From Arabidopsis thaliana (taxonomy: Eukaryota; Streptophyta; Magnoliopsida; Brassicales; Brassicaceae), in contig NC_003071.7 in NCBI RefSeq assembly GCF_000001735.4, forward strand, positions 14,545,443 through 14,609,442: a stretch of 64,000 nt of DNA, in the 5' to 3' direction. The notes under the pieces are model-generated. The model had not been told where the DNA came from. It searched no databases and saw nothing but the letters and a program-made list of their open reading frames with translations. Made by a program: the position numbers and the translations under genes. Within the stretch, counting starts at the first letter, position 1; each line of letters opens with the position of its first letter. Of the stretch, positions 26,453-36,618 are shown in pieces.

Positions 26453-27303
26453 TCTATGTATACATTTTTACAGTCATTTTAACAAATAAATCCTAGAGTT
26501 GGACTTATTTACAATTCAATGTCATTAGCATTAAATCTTTGTTCCAAAATAATTAATTTTACTTTAAATTTTTAATTTAAATTGTCAATCACATTATCAA
26601 TCAAATTTAATTCAAACAAACTTCACATCAATCCCTTAAAATTAGCACAAACGTATTTTATTAACAATATTTTAAAACAAAATTTTTTGTTTAAATAAAT
26701 ATTGTTCTTACTAAACGTTTTTTGTTTAAATAAACAAATCATGTATTTCAACTTATTTACAATGTCATGCTACTGACATTAATTATTTAGGAATGAAAAT
26801 ATTTATTTAAAAATTTAAATCTTCTAAATTTTTGCTTTTAGAGTTAATATATCATTATCTAAAAGGTAAAAAATATTATTTTTTAAATAATATTATTCGT
26901 ATATTTAAACTTCATAAAACATTATTAATATTTGAATTTATAAAAAGTTTAATCTATCAAAAATAATTAATATCATTATTTAATATATAGAGTTTAAAAA
27001 AATCTCAAAAACAAATTCGTCATATTTTGTGATTCGAAATTTTAAGAATGAACATATATTAACCAATTGGCGAAAAATGTGTGGGTTCAACGTCCCGCAA
27101 CGACTAAAATATTTTAACAATGATTCATAAACATATTATAAATAAGATCAACATTAATAAAATAAATAGTTTTTTTTTGTGGACGGGTTTGGCAGGACGT
27201 TACTTAGTAACAATGATAAACTATAAAATAATTTATAAATTTTTATATATATTAATTTTAAAAAATGAATTGTCTCCGCGGTACACCGCGGATTAAAATC
27301 TAG
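26453..27303 (+). mobile_element. non-autonomous Helitron (ATREP-type)
   Basis: The 3' end is diagnostic: a GC-rich hairpin CCGCGGTACACCGCGG (27276-27291) lies 8 nt before CTAG (27300-27303), followed by host T. Upstream blocks (GGACGGGTTTGGCAGGACGT, about 27181-27200) and the repeated TATTTACAAT...GTCAT...GACATTAA segments (near 26510 and 26755) resemble Arabidopsis ATREP Helitrons. The best 5' terminus is A/TC at 26452/26453, giving about 851 bp. That end is less certain than the 3' end. It has no RepHel coding sequence, so it depends on autonomous relatives. Confidence 0.7.
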
Positions 27304-27729
27304 TAGTTAACATTTTTTTAGTTCGCTTGAAACGTATTAAGATGGCAATAATACCAAAATAAATGGAATCCAATTTTTGAAAATTTCACAAACAGGTTTA
27401 TCGTTTATGATAAATCTATGTTATCTGATGAGGCACGAGTCCAGTATTTTATCTAATAACCCCAAAAGAATTATAGGATGAATTCTTTAAAAATGTTATT
27501 TTATTTTTTGTATTACAATGAAAAAGAAAACAAAAATCACAAAAAGCATTTTACACGTGCGTGAAGAGAAAGAAACAGAGATGTCAAGTTGTGTTCTGTC
27601 CAAACTCTGTTCTAATGCCAGCTTTTGTCTCGTCTTTTCTCTATCCTTATCTTCCCTCTATCTTCGATCCCAACACATACACAACACGCACACACACATA
27701 TATAAATCAACTGACTGACACATACAATC
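27304..27729. promoter_or_regulatory. JAZ7 promoter with G-box
   Basis: A CACGTG G-box (27554-27559) lies about 170 bp upstream of the JAZ7 start. MYC2-type bHLH factors bind such motifs in jasmonate-responsive promoters. A TATATAAAT box at 27699-27707 lies unusually close (about 23 bp) to the start codon. The Helitron 3' end sits only 250 bp from the G-box. Confidence 0.55.
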
Positions 27730-28276
27730 ATGATCATCATCATCAAAAACTGCGACAAGCCTTTACTCAATTTCAAAGAGATGGAGATGCAAACAAAATG
27801 CGACTTGGAACTTCGCCTTCTTACTTCTTCTTATGATTCTGATTTCCATAGCTCGTAAGCCTTCTTTCTCTTTCAACGTTATTTGTTTAGTAAATTTATA
27901 AATATGAATTAGAGTCAAACGATACTGATATACTTTTATCAATGGTTTTTGAAGGTTGGACGAATCAAGCAGCTCTGAAATTTCACAACCAAAGCAAGAA
28001 TCTCAGATATTAACCATTTTCTACAACGGGCACATGTGTGTTTCTTCAGATCTTACCCATCTTGAGGCTAACGCTATACTATCGCTAGCGAGTAGAGATG
28101 TGGAAGAGAAATCTTTATCCTTGAGAAGTTCAGACGGTTCGGATCCTCCAACAATCCCAAACAATTCGACTCGATTTCATTATCAAAAGGCCTCTATGAA
28201 GAGATCTCTTCACAGTTTTCTTCAGAAACGAAGTCTTCGGATTCAAGCAACTTCCCCTTACCACCGTTACCGATAG
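27730..28276 (+). CDS. JAZ7: jasmonate ZIM-domain repressor JAZ7 / TIFY5B (148 aa)
   Basis: Two exons: 27730-27854 and 27955-28276, joined within the Leu codon after Ser-Ser. The protein is a TIFY-family transcriptional repressor in jasmonate signalling. It shows an EAR motif DLELRL (25-30), which recruits TOPLESS co-repressors directly; a ZIM/TIFY motif TIFYNG (62-67); a possible second EAR (LSLRS near 96-100); and a divergent C-terminal Jas-like region (SMKRSLHSFLQKRSLR). The Jas region lacks the canonical degron start, so COI1 binding should be weak, as reported for JAZ7/JAZ8-class proteins. The residue order and 148-aa length match my memory of AT2G34600. Confidence 0.95.
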
Positions 28277-30024
28277 CACTATCTATTTGATTTCATTTTT
28301 GTGATTCTCTTCAATTTTTTTTTTACTGTAACATAATAATCCAATTGTCTTGAATTCTTTTTCTGTGTGTTTGGATGGATTACAGACCTTAATTAGGTAG
28401 AGTATTAAAGTTTCATAATTTCCAGTAACTTGTGTTTAGAGTTCAAGAGGTTGACAAAATTTATCAACGGTCTCCTAAAATGGGTAAACCGAGAAACTTT
28501 TATACGAAAATTTTAAAACTTACCAAAAATATGTGATGGATTTGAAGTTTTAAAAGATATTTATCACAAAATTTGCTAAGATACATGAAAACGTTTATTA
28601 AAAAAAAAACATAATCTTTCTGATTTAACAAAAAAACAAAAAAAGTTGTGGCTAAAAGTGGAAGATATTGATGGAAAAGTCGTCAAAAACCTCAAATTTT
28701 CCAACTTTCTAACTCGCAAGAAATTGATTGCCTAAATTAGAAGTCCGAAAAAAATAAAAAATCAATTGCATGCTTGTTATCTTCTTCAATTAGGTTGCAT
28801 AAAATGGTAAATAGCCTAAATGTTAGACCACTATACACGATCTTTTTTTAATGAAAGATACACTCTACACACTAATCTCTAACTTTGAATAACAAATAAA
28901 TTTATGGGGAAAAAAAAAGCGCGATGATGCAAGAATAGTCGAGAAATTAGCCAAATTAAGATAATCATAACACTTGTACGATGAATTCTAGACCAGCCGC
29001 CAATGTGTGAGCTCATATGAATTTCGCTAATGCCACGTTATACAAAACTTAACCAACAAGCTGATAGTCAATCCAAATTTTCTATGATTACAATATGATG
29101 TATAAACATATTTTGGCTTCTTATGATGATAGAAAAAAATTAATTAAATGTCTGGCTTAGTAATGAATTTTATTTGCTGACGACCCAAAAATTTGACGGA
29201 TTTGTCGAGAACTGCAACAATTCATGGAAAAATGACTGTAATAATAGAGGTTTGAAAGATTAAAATAAAAACCCATTCGAGTTTTACTTTCACTCCGGAT
29301 AAAGAAACAGATAAACTCACATCAATGATCAATCCTTTTGATTGAATCTTCAAATTTTATTTTTATATATGTAAAATTTGAATCATTAGGTGATGCAACA
29401 AAATAAACTTCACTTTTTTATAGATACGTGGAAGCAAATCTATCATATATATGTTGTTTTGATTTTACTTTGTTGTGCTGTCAAAGCGTGGTACATTATT
29501 TTTCTTATATTGTACATATCAAAGGTACCTAATGTAATGTATAAATATAAGAAAAATAAAAATTTACGGATTCCTGTTGTTGTCACAAGGTTACGTGTTG
29601 ACGTTATGCGGTACTAAGCCTCTGTACCTTGACCTAAAATAATTTTCCGATTTGCTTATATCACCCGATATCGACAATAATTTTAATTTTGTAATTATCT
29701 TAATACAAACATTAAATGTAATGTACATTTTCCAGGTAAACAAAAAGAAAATCATTGAATAATACTTGCAGAAGACGATTGGTATTTCCACGTAACTCAA
29801 CATGAAACGACAAATACCGAATCGTGGCAGGATCCGCAAGTAAGATATAGTAGTTGAAACAAGGGTAAAATGGGAAATTCACACACTCAATAATTCAAAC
29901 TTACGATCACAATATAAATAGCTCCAACCATGACCAATCCAAAGATCATACACACGAGACCTCAAGTCCTCAAGGTTCAATTTTTCAAATCCAATGCCCA
30001 ACTTATCAGGAGCTATCCCTGAAA
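28277..30024. other. intergenic, no gene recognised
   Basis: JAZ7 3' UTR, then 1.5 kb of AT-rich DNA without supported coding sequence. The right end holds a TATA box (TATAAATA, 29913-29920) for the DUF761 gene. Confidence 0.5.
29913..29920 (+). promoter_or_regulatory. TATA box of the DUF761 gene
   Basis: TATAAATA lies about 105 bp upstream of the start codon at 30025, at a normal distance for a short 5' UTR. Confidence 0.5.
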
Positions 30025-30897
30025 ATGACAGAAATGCCCTCGTACGTTGTCGAAACCCCCCTCTTCGAGCCTTACAAGCCCAAGAAACAATACAAATTGT
30101 ACTCTTCGTTGCTCCCGATCATCTTATCTATCTTCACCTACATTTTGATCTTCCACGTTCTCGACGTGTCTCCTTTGTCGATCTTCAACGACACGAAGAT
30201 CTTGTTCGTCATCTCCAACGCACTTATCATCATCATTGCCGCCGATTACGGTGCATTCACTGACAAAGAGAACCTCGATTTTTACGGAGAATACACAGCC
30301 GCGATGAGAAGGGATGCACAAGAAAACCCTAGACCGGAAAAGTCGGTCTATGGGGTGAGTATGGCGGAAGAAACCAAGAACCGTGAGAAACAAGAAGGAC
30401 CAGTGGGAGCGAGAGACTTACAAGATCAGTATTTGCCTAACAAGAAAGCGAAAGTTACTGAGAGAATCATACAAGCCGTGAGCAAGAACCAACCGAGAAA
30501 CAAAGCCATTGAAAAGTGTGAGCCAGTGACTGAGCAAAATGTTCATATAATAGCTGCAAAAGAAGAAACTTGCAACGCAAGCAATCTGATGAACTCTAAA
30601 GCCTACGGGCGAAGCAAATCGGATAAGGCTCGTGGGTCAGTGATATCCAAGGAACGTCGTCGTCAAGAGATCAAACATAGACATAAAAGTTACGATCGGA
30701 GTCAATCGGATAGCTCGAAATGGATGGTTGTTCACAAGGGGAAGAAGGCTGACGAGGAGATGGAGGAGGCGACGAAGAAGTGGGAGAATGTAAAAGAAGA
30801 GTCGGAGGAGTTCTCGAAGATGTCGAACGAGGAGTTGAACAGACGAGTCGAAGATTTCATCCAACGGTTCAATCGAGATATCAAACGACAAATTTAG
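30025..30897 (+). CDS. DUF761 (cotton-fibre-like) membrane protein (290 aa)
   Basis: Single exon. Two hydrophobic segments lie near residues 27-46 (LLPIILSIFTYILIFHVLDV) and 59-75 (ILFVISNALIIIIAADYGAF). A long basic/acidic, Ser-rich disordered middle region follows. The protein ends in the DUF761 motif (EEFSKMSNEELNRRVEDFIQ, then RFNRDI), a short conserved helix shared by many plant-specific proteins of unknown biochemical role. TPR or catalytic motifs are absent. From memory this corresponds to AT2G34610. The start at 30025 gives MTEMPSYVVETPLFEPYKPK, the conserved N-terminal start of the family. Function unknown. Confidence 0.9.
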   Translation: MTEMPSYVVETPLFEPYKPKKQYKLYSSLLPIILSIFTYILIFHVLDVSPLSIFNDTKILFVISNALIIIIAADYGAFTDKENLDFYGEYTAAMRRDAQENPRPEKSVYGVSMAEETKNREKQEGPVGARDLQDQYLPNKKAKVTERIIQAVSKNQPRNKAIEKCEPVTEQNVHIIAAKEETCNASNLMNSKAYGRSKSDKARGSVISKERRRQEIKHRHKSYDRSQSDSSKWMVVHKGKKADEEMEEATKKWENVKEESEEFSKMSNEELNRRVEDFIQRFNRDIKRQI

Positions 30898-31753
30898 TTT
30901 AATGTAATTTGTTGTTGTACCAATACGGCAAATTTAGTCAACCTTTTTGTGTCGTTTCCTTCCCTTTTTTTCTTTTGTCATTCTTGCATCTTGTTTATTA
31001 GAGTTGGTAATGAGATCATGGAGATATTAATCGTTAGTTTAATTTCAAGGGTTAAAATAAATAAAAATTTAAAAGTAAAAATTGTTGCGACTTTTTTAAA
31101 TCGATGGAAACTGATTCAAAAACAAATTTACTTTACAGAATCTCTCGGTATTTCAGACAGATCACACTAGTACATTAGATAAAGCGTTGGATCGAATCCT
31201 CGTATATGTTCAAAGAACAGTTAAAATGAGTTACATGAGTCTTTGTTGTTGTTGTTGACTAAATTTGCCGTATAGGTACACCTCAATTTCGGCACTCTTC
31301 TCTCGGATCCTTCCATGGTATGATTCTGTTTTTTCTCGTGACTTGCGTGTTTAGATGCTCACCATTGGAGCTCGCTAACTGCAATTCCTATATGTTGATT
31401 TTGAAACTTGTATCATCCACTTTTGATTTGATTCTAGAATGTTATTAGCTTGAGCAAAGCAAAATCAATTCTGAGGAAGAGACTCATCAGACGAACAACT
31501 ATCTAGAGAAGATCAAACATTAGAACACTGATGACGAATTGTAACCTCAAATGAGCCAATCATTGCACAAGAGGAGTGCCACGTGTTTGGATGTGTGTTT
31601 TGGATTATCCAAACTACAAAAAAGGGAAACACTATCTAATCTCACCAATCACAAAAGAGAATAGTGCCACGTGGAAAACAACCACCTTACCTTCACACTT
31701 CTTCTTCTTCTCCTTCGGCAGACCATCCAAAGGCCACATCATCTCTTTCCACC
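30898..31753. promoter_or_regulatory. mTERF gene promoter with duplicated G-boxes
   Basis: About 860 bp between genes. Two copies of GTGCCACGTG lie at 31576-31585 and 31664-31673, with CACGTG cores at 31580-31585 and 31668-31673, 88 bp apart and within 175 bp of the mTERF start. Such G-boxes are typical targets of HY5, PIF and GBF factors in light-regulated genes. Confidence 0.6.
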
Positions 31754-32761
31754 ATGTCTGCAGCATTGAGCTCGTCTCTCTACATTTCCCCAAAGAAACC
31801 TTCATGTCCACAACAATCTCAATCCACATTCTTATCCACGAAACCAACCACCATCAAAACCAATCTCCATAGCCATCCTCTCTTCACTGTAGCTGATCAG
31901 ACAGTAACCCTCCAGATGAAAGAGAAGATCCTCTGTCTCGAGCTAATGGGAATTGACTCAGGAAAAGCCCTTTCTCTCAACCCATGTCTCTGCTCAGCCC
32001 CCCTTGACTCCATCCAATCCGTCCTCCATTTCCTTCAATCAAAAGGAATCTACCCAAATGACCTCCCAAGAATCTTGGGGATGTGTCCTAAGATCCTCAC
32101 TTCCGACGTCAGAACAGAACTGTACCCTGTTTTCATGTTCCTGTCGAATGATCTCCATGTCCCTGAGAATGCGTTCAGAAGAGTGATCAAGAAATGTCCA
32201 AGGCTCCTTATTAGCAGTGTAGAAGACCAGCTCAAACCTGCTCTCTTCTACTTGCAGAGACTTGGTCTCAAGGATCTTGAAGCTCTTGCTTACCAAGATC
32301 CTATCTTGTTGGTGTCTAGTGTTGAACACACTCTCATCCCAAAGCTTAGGTAAAATTTTAGCCGTTTTCTTCAATGTTACTAGTGATTAGATTAGAGAAT
32401 CTGCCTTTAGTGTTGTTACTAAGGACATTTCTTTTTGTTGGTCAGATTCTTGGAGAGTATAGGGTTCTCAAGACCAGAAGCGATTGGAATGATCCTAAGA
32501 TGTCCAGCATTATTCACATTCAGCATAGAGAACAACTTCAAACCAAAACTGGATTACTTCATGAGTGAGATCAAAGGAAAACTAGAGAATCTAAAGGAGT
32601 TTCCACAGTATTTTGCCTTCAGTCTAGAGAAAAGGATAAAGCCAAGACACTTAGAATCAATGGAGAGAGGATTAGAGTTGCCACTGTCATTGATGCTTAA
32701 GAGCACTGATGAAGAGTTCGAGCAGTTGCTCACAAACCCCTCTTCAGTGGCAAACGTGTAA
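31754..32761 (+). CDS. plastid/mitochondrial mTERF family protein (303 aa)
   Basis: Two exons: 31754-32349 and 32446-32761, joined at AG/A inside an Arg codon. The first ~45 residues are Ser/Pro/Thr-rich with no acids, typical of a transit peptide. The rest consists of ~33-residue helical repeats with the LL-x-P-pattern of mTERF proteins (PNDLPRILGMCPKILTSDV, AFRRVIKKCPRLLISSVEDQ, PEAIGMILRCPALFTFSIEN), ending in LKEFPQYFAFSLEKRIKPRH. The repeats form a left-handed superhelix that binds nucleic acid. Plant members act in organelle transcription, splicing or RNA processing. The start at 31754 is preferred over upstream Met codons that would add a Pro/Ser-rich leader. From memory this is AT2G34620; no detailed function recalled. 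Confidence 0.92.
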
Positions 32762-33246
32762 CATTTATTGTATAGTGGTGAATGTTATTGATTGTGTTCA
32801 TAGCTTTGTTGTGTACTTGTGTAAAAAATAAAAAATCAATTTGGTGAAATATTCGTTTGTTTCAACTTTCAAACGTGGGCTAAGGTGTGTATTATTGGGC
32901 TTAAAGTGGGCCTCTTGCTAGGAATTTTATGATTTCGCGGTTTTACGAAATTAATATAAAATTAAAAATAGCATTAAACCTCAGGACTCAGGAGAAGCCC
33001 TAAAAAGGCGTTGGGTAAATTGACTACCTTAGCAAGTAAAACAGTAAAAACTGTGAATATTTACTTACATTTTCATGGCTGAGGTTCGTCTTCGTCATTT
33101 AATAAATTTCGTAAATTCCTGAGTCGGCTGCGTTCTCGACTTGGGTTCGTCTTCTTCTTCTTTCTATTCAGATTCACAATAATTGCCAAGCGAACAAGTC
33201 TTTGCCTCTTTGGTTTACTTTCCTCTGTTTTCGATCCATTTAGAAA
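32762..33246. other. intergenic between mTERF and GPS1
   Basis: mTERF 3' UTR with AATAAAAAAT near 32825, then the GPS1 promoter and 5' UTR. It includes TGGGC motifs (for example TGGGCTT near 32895) typical of housekeeping promoters. No additional gene. Confidence 0.5.
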
Positions 33247-36190
33247 ATGTTATTCACGAGGAGTGTTGCTCGGATTTCTTCTAAGTTTCTGAGAAACCGT
33301 AGCTTCTATGGCTCCTCTCAATCTCTCGCCTCTCATCGGTTCGCAATCATTCCCGATCAGGGTCACTCTTGTTCTGACTCTCCACACAAGGTAATTTTAA
33401 CATTTTCTCTTGTGCCTATGTAGCGAGAAAATATTCGATTAGGGTTTTTCTGATAATTGAGTGTTGTGGGGAAATTGTTTTTTTTTAAATTACTCTCTAG
33501 CAGATGTAAGATTTATGATCTGTGCTAATTATCTCGGTTTTTGTCTAATCATTACCATGGAGATTGTGTTTATTCAATAAAGGTGTCGTTTTTATTTTGC
33601 CCATCTATTATTTAGGGAGTTGGTTGGAATTGAAAATTTTCCCTTTTTGTTTGTGATGTAATTTTGTAAGACATTGTGGAAAATAATGGAGTAATCAGCC
33701 AAAACTAGTGTTTCTCTTTCTACATTTTGCCATGGATTATCATGGGTCCTATTTGGATGCATCAAACTGTTTTATCTGTGTGTCAGAGAGAGAAGAAGAA
33801 AAGAGTTGTGAGAGATCAGTTTATTTTAAAATCTTATGTGTTATAAAGAATTGGTGACCTAACCAATGTGTTATTCTTTGTGATGTTTTAGTAGGGTTAC
33901 GTTTGCAGAACAACTTATTCATTGAAATCTCCGGTTTTTGGTGGATTTAGTCATCAACTCTATCACCAGAGTAGCTCCTTGGTTGAGGTTCGTACTTAGC
34001 TCACTATCATCCTCTATTGTTAAACTTTCACATATACTTCAATTTTGTTGGACATTGCTTCAGTTGTAGAAGAAAAAACTGTCAAACCCCAACTTTAAAT
34101 TTTCTCACTTTTTGTCACTGAACTTGTTGAGTTGGTCATTGTTTTTTTAACTTTGATTTATTGCTGTAACTTCTTTTCTTTTCCGACTGCTGAAAGAGTA
34201 AGATTGTCCTTTCCTAGGAGGAGCTTGACCCATTTTCGCTTGTTGCCGATGAGCTGTCACTTCTTAGTAATAAGTTGAGAGAGATGGTACTTGCCGAGGT
34301 GAGTGGCCTTTTTTCATTCATTAGTACTCATTGTGTGCACAATGGTGTGGTGAAAGCAAATTTGCTACTGATGTTCTGAAGCTAATCTCTATTTTTTTTC
34401 TATATTCTGCTGTTTAGGTTCCAAAGCTTGCCTCTGCTGCTGAGTACTTCTTCAAAAGGGGTGTGCAAGGAAAACAGTTTCGTTCAACTGTAATGACCAT
34501 AATCTCTTTATGTCACCATATCTTGTTTTCATGTTCTGGTTCATTCTCTCTTGGTATCATAACCAGTCTGGTATCATGTTTGTAGATTTTGCTGCTGATG
34601 GCGACAGCTCTGAATGTACGAGTTCCAGAAGCATTGATTGGGGAATCAACAGATATAGTCACATCAGAATTACGCGTAAGGCAACGGGGTATTGCTGAAA
34701 TCACTGAAATGATACACGTGAGTAACTATAGTTTTACTCATAACATTCATTAAAGATCAAGATCCAGTATCCTCCCTTTTAAAATTAGTAATGCTCGGGT
34801 CATTGTAGGTCGCAAGTCTACTGCACGATGATGTCTTGGATGATGCCGATACAAGGCGTGGTGTTGGTTCCTTAAATGTTGTAATGGGTAACAAGGTACT
34901 CACTTGACAGTAGAAGCTAAGACATGATTAAATATGCTTTTTGGCGATTGTGCTGCAATTTGGATATGAAGATCACCATTGGCTTCATGTTGTAGATGTC
35001 GGTATTAGCAGGAGACTTCTTGCTCTCCCGGGCTTGTGGGGCTCTCGCTGCTTTAAAGAACACAGAGGTAAAAGAAACTAATAAACGTGACCCTGGTATT
35101 TTAAACTTTTCGAAGAAATCTTTACTTTTTATAAGATACTGTGGTTGACAGGCTATATTGAATCTCCCGTGATATACAATCTAGAATCAATGACATCTGT
35201 CTTCAGAATTAATTATCACTTCTTCGAAGCCATACATCTTCATTGTGTCTCTTTTTTTGTAGGTTGTAGCATTACTTGCAACTGCTGTAGAACATCTTGT
35301 TACCGGTGAAACCATGGAGATAACTAGTTCAACCGAGCAGCGTTATAGGTATAATCTTCTTTTCTGGTCGATAAAAACAAGACTACTCAAGTCTTCTATG
35401 CTACTAATGTATGTTTGAGAATCAAAACAAGAGTCGATTTTATCATCAAAAACCCGATCGCGGCTTATATAGGAACTGGAATTCATATAATAGTGATCGG
35501 TAATGCAAATATGATTTTTTTCATGATTGCAGTATGGACTACTACATGCAGAAGACATATTATAAGACAGCATCGCTAATCTCTAACAGCTGCAAAGCTG
35601 TTGCCGTTCTCACTGGACAAACAGCAGAAGTTGCCGTGTTAGCTTTTGAGTATGGGAGGAATCTGGTTCGTTGTCTTCTTCTGAAAACTTTGGCTCCATT
35701 GCAACTAATTTTCTTACAGTACTTTGATGAACTTCTAATTTTTCAGGGTTTAGCATTCCAATTAATAGACGACATTCTTGATTTCACGGGCACATCTGCC
35801 TCTCTCGGAAAGGGATCGTTGTCAGATATTCGCCATGGAGTCATAACAGCCCCAATCCTCTTTGCCATGGAAGAGTTTCCTCAACTACGCGAAGTTGTTG
35901 ATCAAGTTGAAAAAGATCCTAGGAATGTTGACATTGTAAGTTTGAAAGAAACAAATCTCCTAAAATCTATAATATGTTTTCATAGTCTCTAATACTATTA
36001 TATCACACAGGCTTTAGAGTATCTTGGGAAGAGCAAGGGAATACAGAGGGCAAGAGAATTAGCCATGGAACATGCGAATCTAGCAGCAGCTGCAATCGGG
36101 TCTCTACCTGAAACAGACAATGAAGATGTCAAAAGATCGAGGCGGGCACTTATTGACTTGACCCATAGAGTCATCACCAGAAACAAGTGA
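33247..36190 (+). CDS. GPS1: trans-long-chain prenyl diphosphate synthase (GPS1), 422 aa
   Basis: Eleven exons: 33247-33390, 33895-33987, 34218-34298, 34418-34489, 34586-34717, 34809-34895, 34996-35067, 35263-35348, 35533-35665, 35747-35935 and 36011-36190. The product condenses isopentenyl diphosphate onto allylic primers. The first Asp-rich motif DDVLD-DADTRRG starts at residue 181 and the second, QLIDDILD, has DDILD at 308-312. The ~75-residue Ser/Arg-rich N-terminus is an organellar targeting region; exon 2 sequence may be skipped in shorter isoforms. Originally named geranyl diphosphate synthase, it has also been reported to make long polyprenyl chains for ubiquinone. The small residues before the first motif (A176, S177 in VASLLHDD) fit long-chain products. 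It converges on PTAC12. Confidence 0.95.
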
Positions 36191-36618
36191 GATTAAGTAA
36201 TGTTTCTCTCTATACACCAAAACATTCCTCATTTCATTTGTAGGATTTTGTTGGTCCAATTCGTTTCACGAAACAATAATGTTTGACAAGCTGTGGCTTT
36301 GGTTTTAAACTACACATGACAAAAAAAGGAGACAGATACTAATTGTGAAATCATATTCCTTGCGAATTCGGTTTAGGTCTTGTTTTAACAGATTAAACCG
36401 TCTCAAGCTGAACTAAACAGGATGCAGTACAGTTAACAAATCACTTTCAAAACTCTATAAATTCAATCAAAAATATTTGAATTCCATATGATACAAATCA
36501 CTTGCAAAACTCAAATCCACTCCTAAATGATATCATCCCTTCCAAGTATACAAGCAAAACCAGTGAAGAAAAAGTTGCCCTAAATAACGTCTTTACATAA
36601 GAAATACGAAAACCAGGT
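36191..36618. other. convergent 3' flanks of GPS1 and PTAC12
   Basis: About 430 bp with the 3' UTRs of two genes transcribed towards each other. No further gene. Confidence 0.55.

Noticed and set aside
31160..31205. Sequence resembling a tRNA T-arm (TGGATCGAATCC)
   Set aside because: No acceptor or anticodon arms could be folded around it. No tRNA gene found in the window.
31664..31753. Upstream in-frame Met for the mTERF gene
   Set aside because: The added 30 residues begin inside the second G-box region and look like leader. The start at 31754 opens a normal transit peptide.
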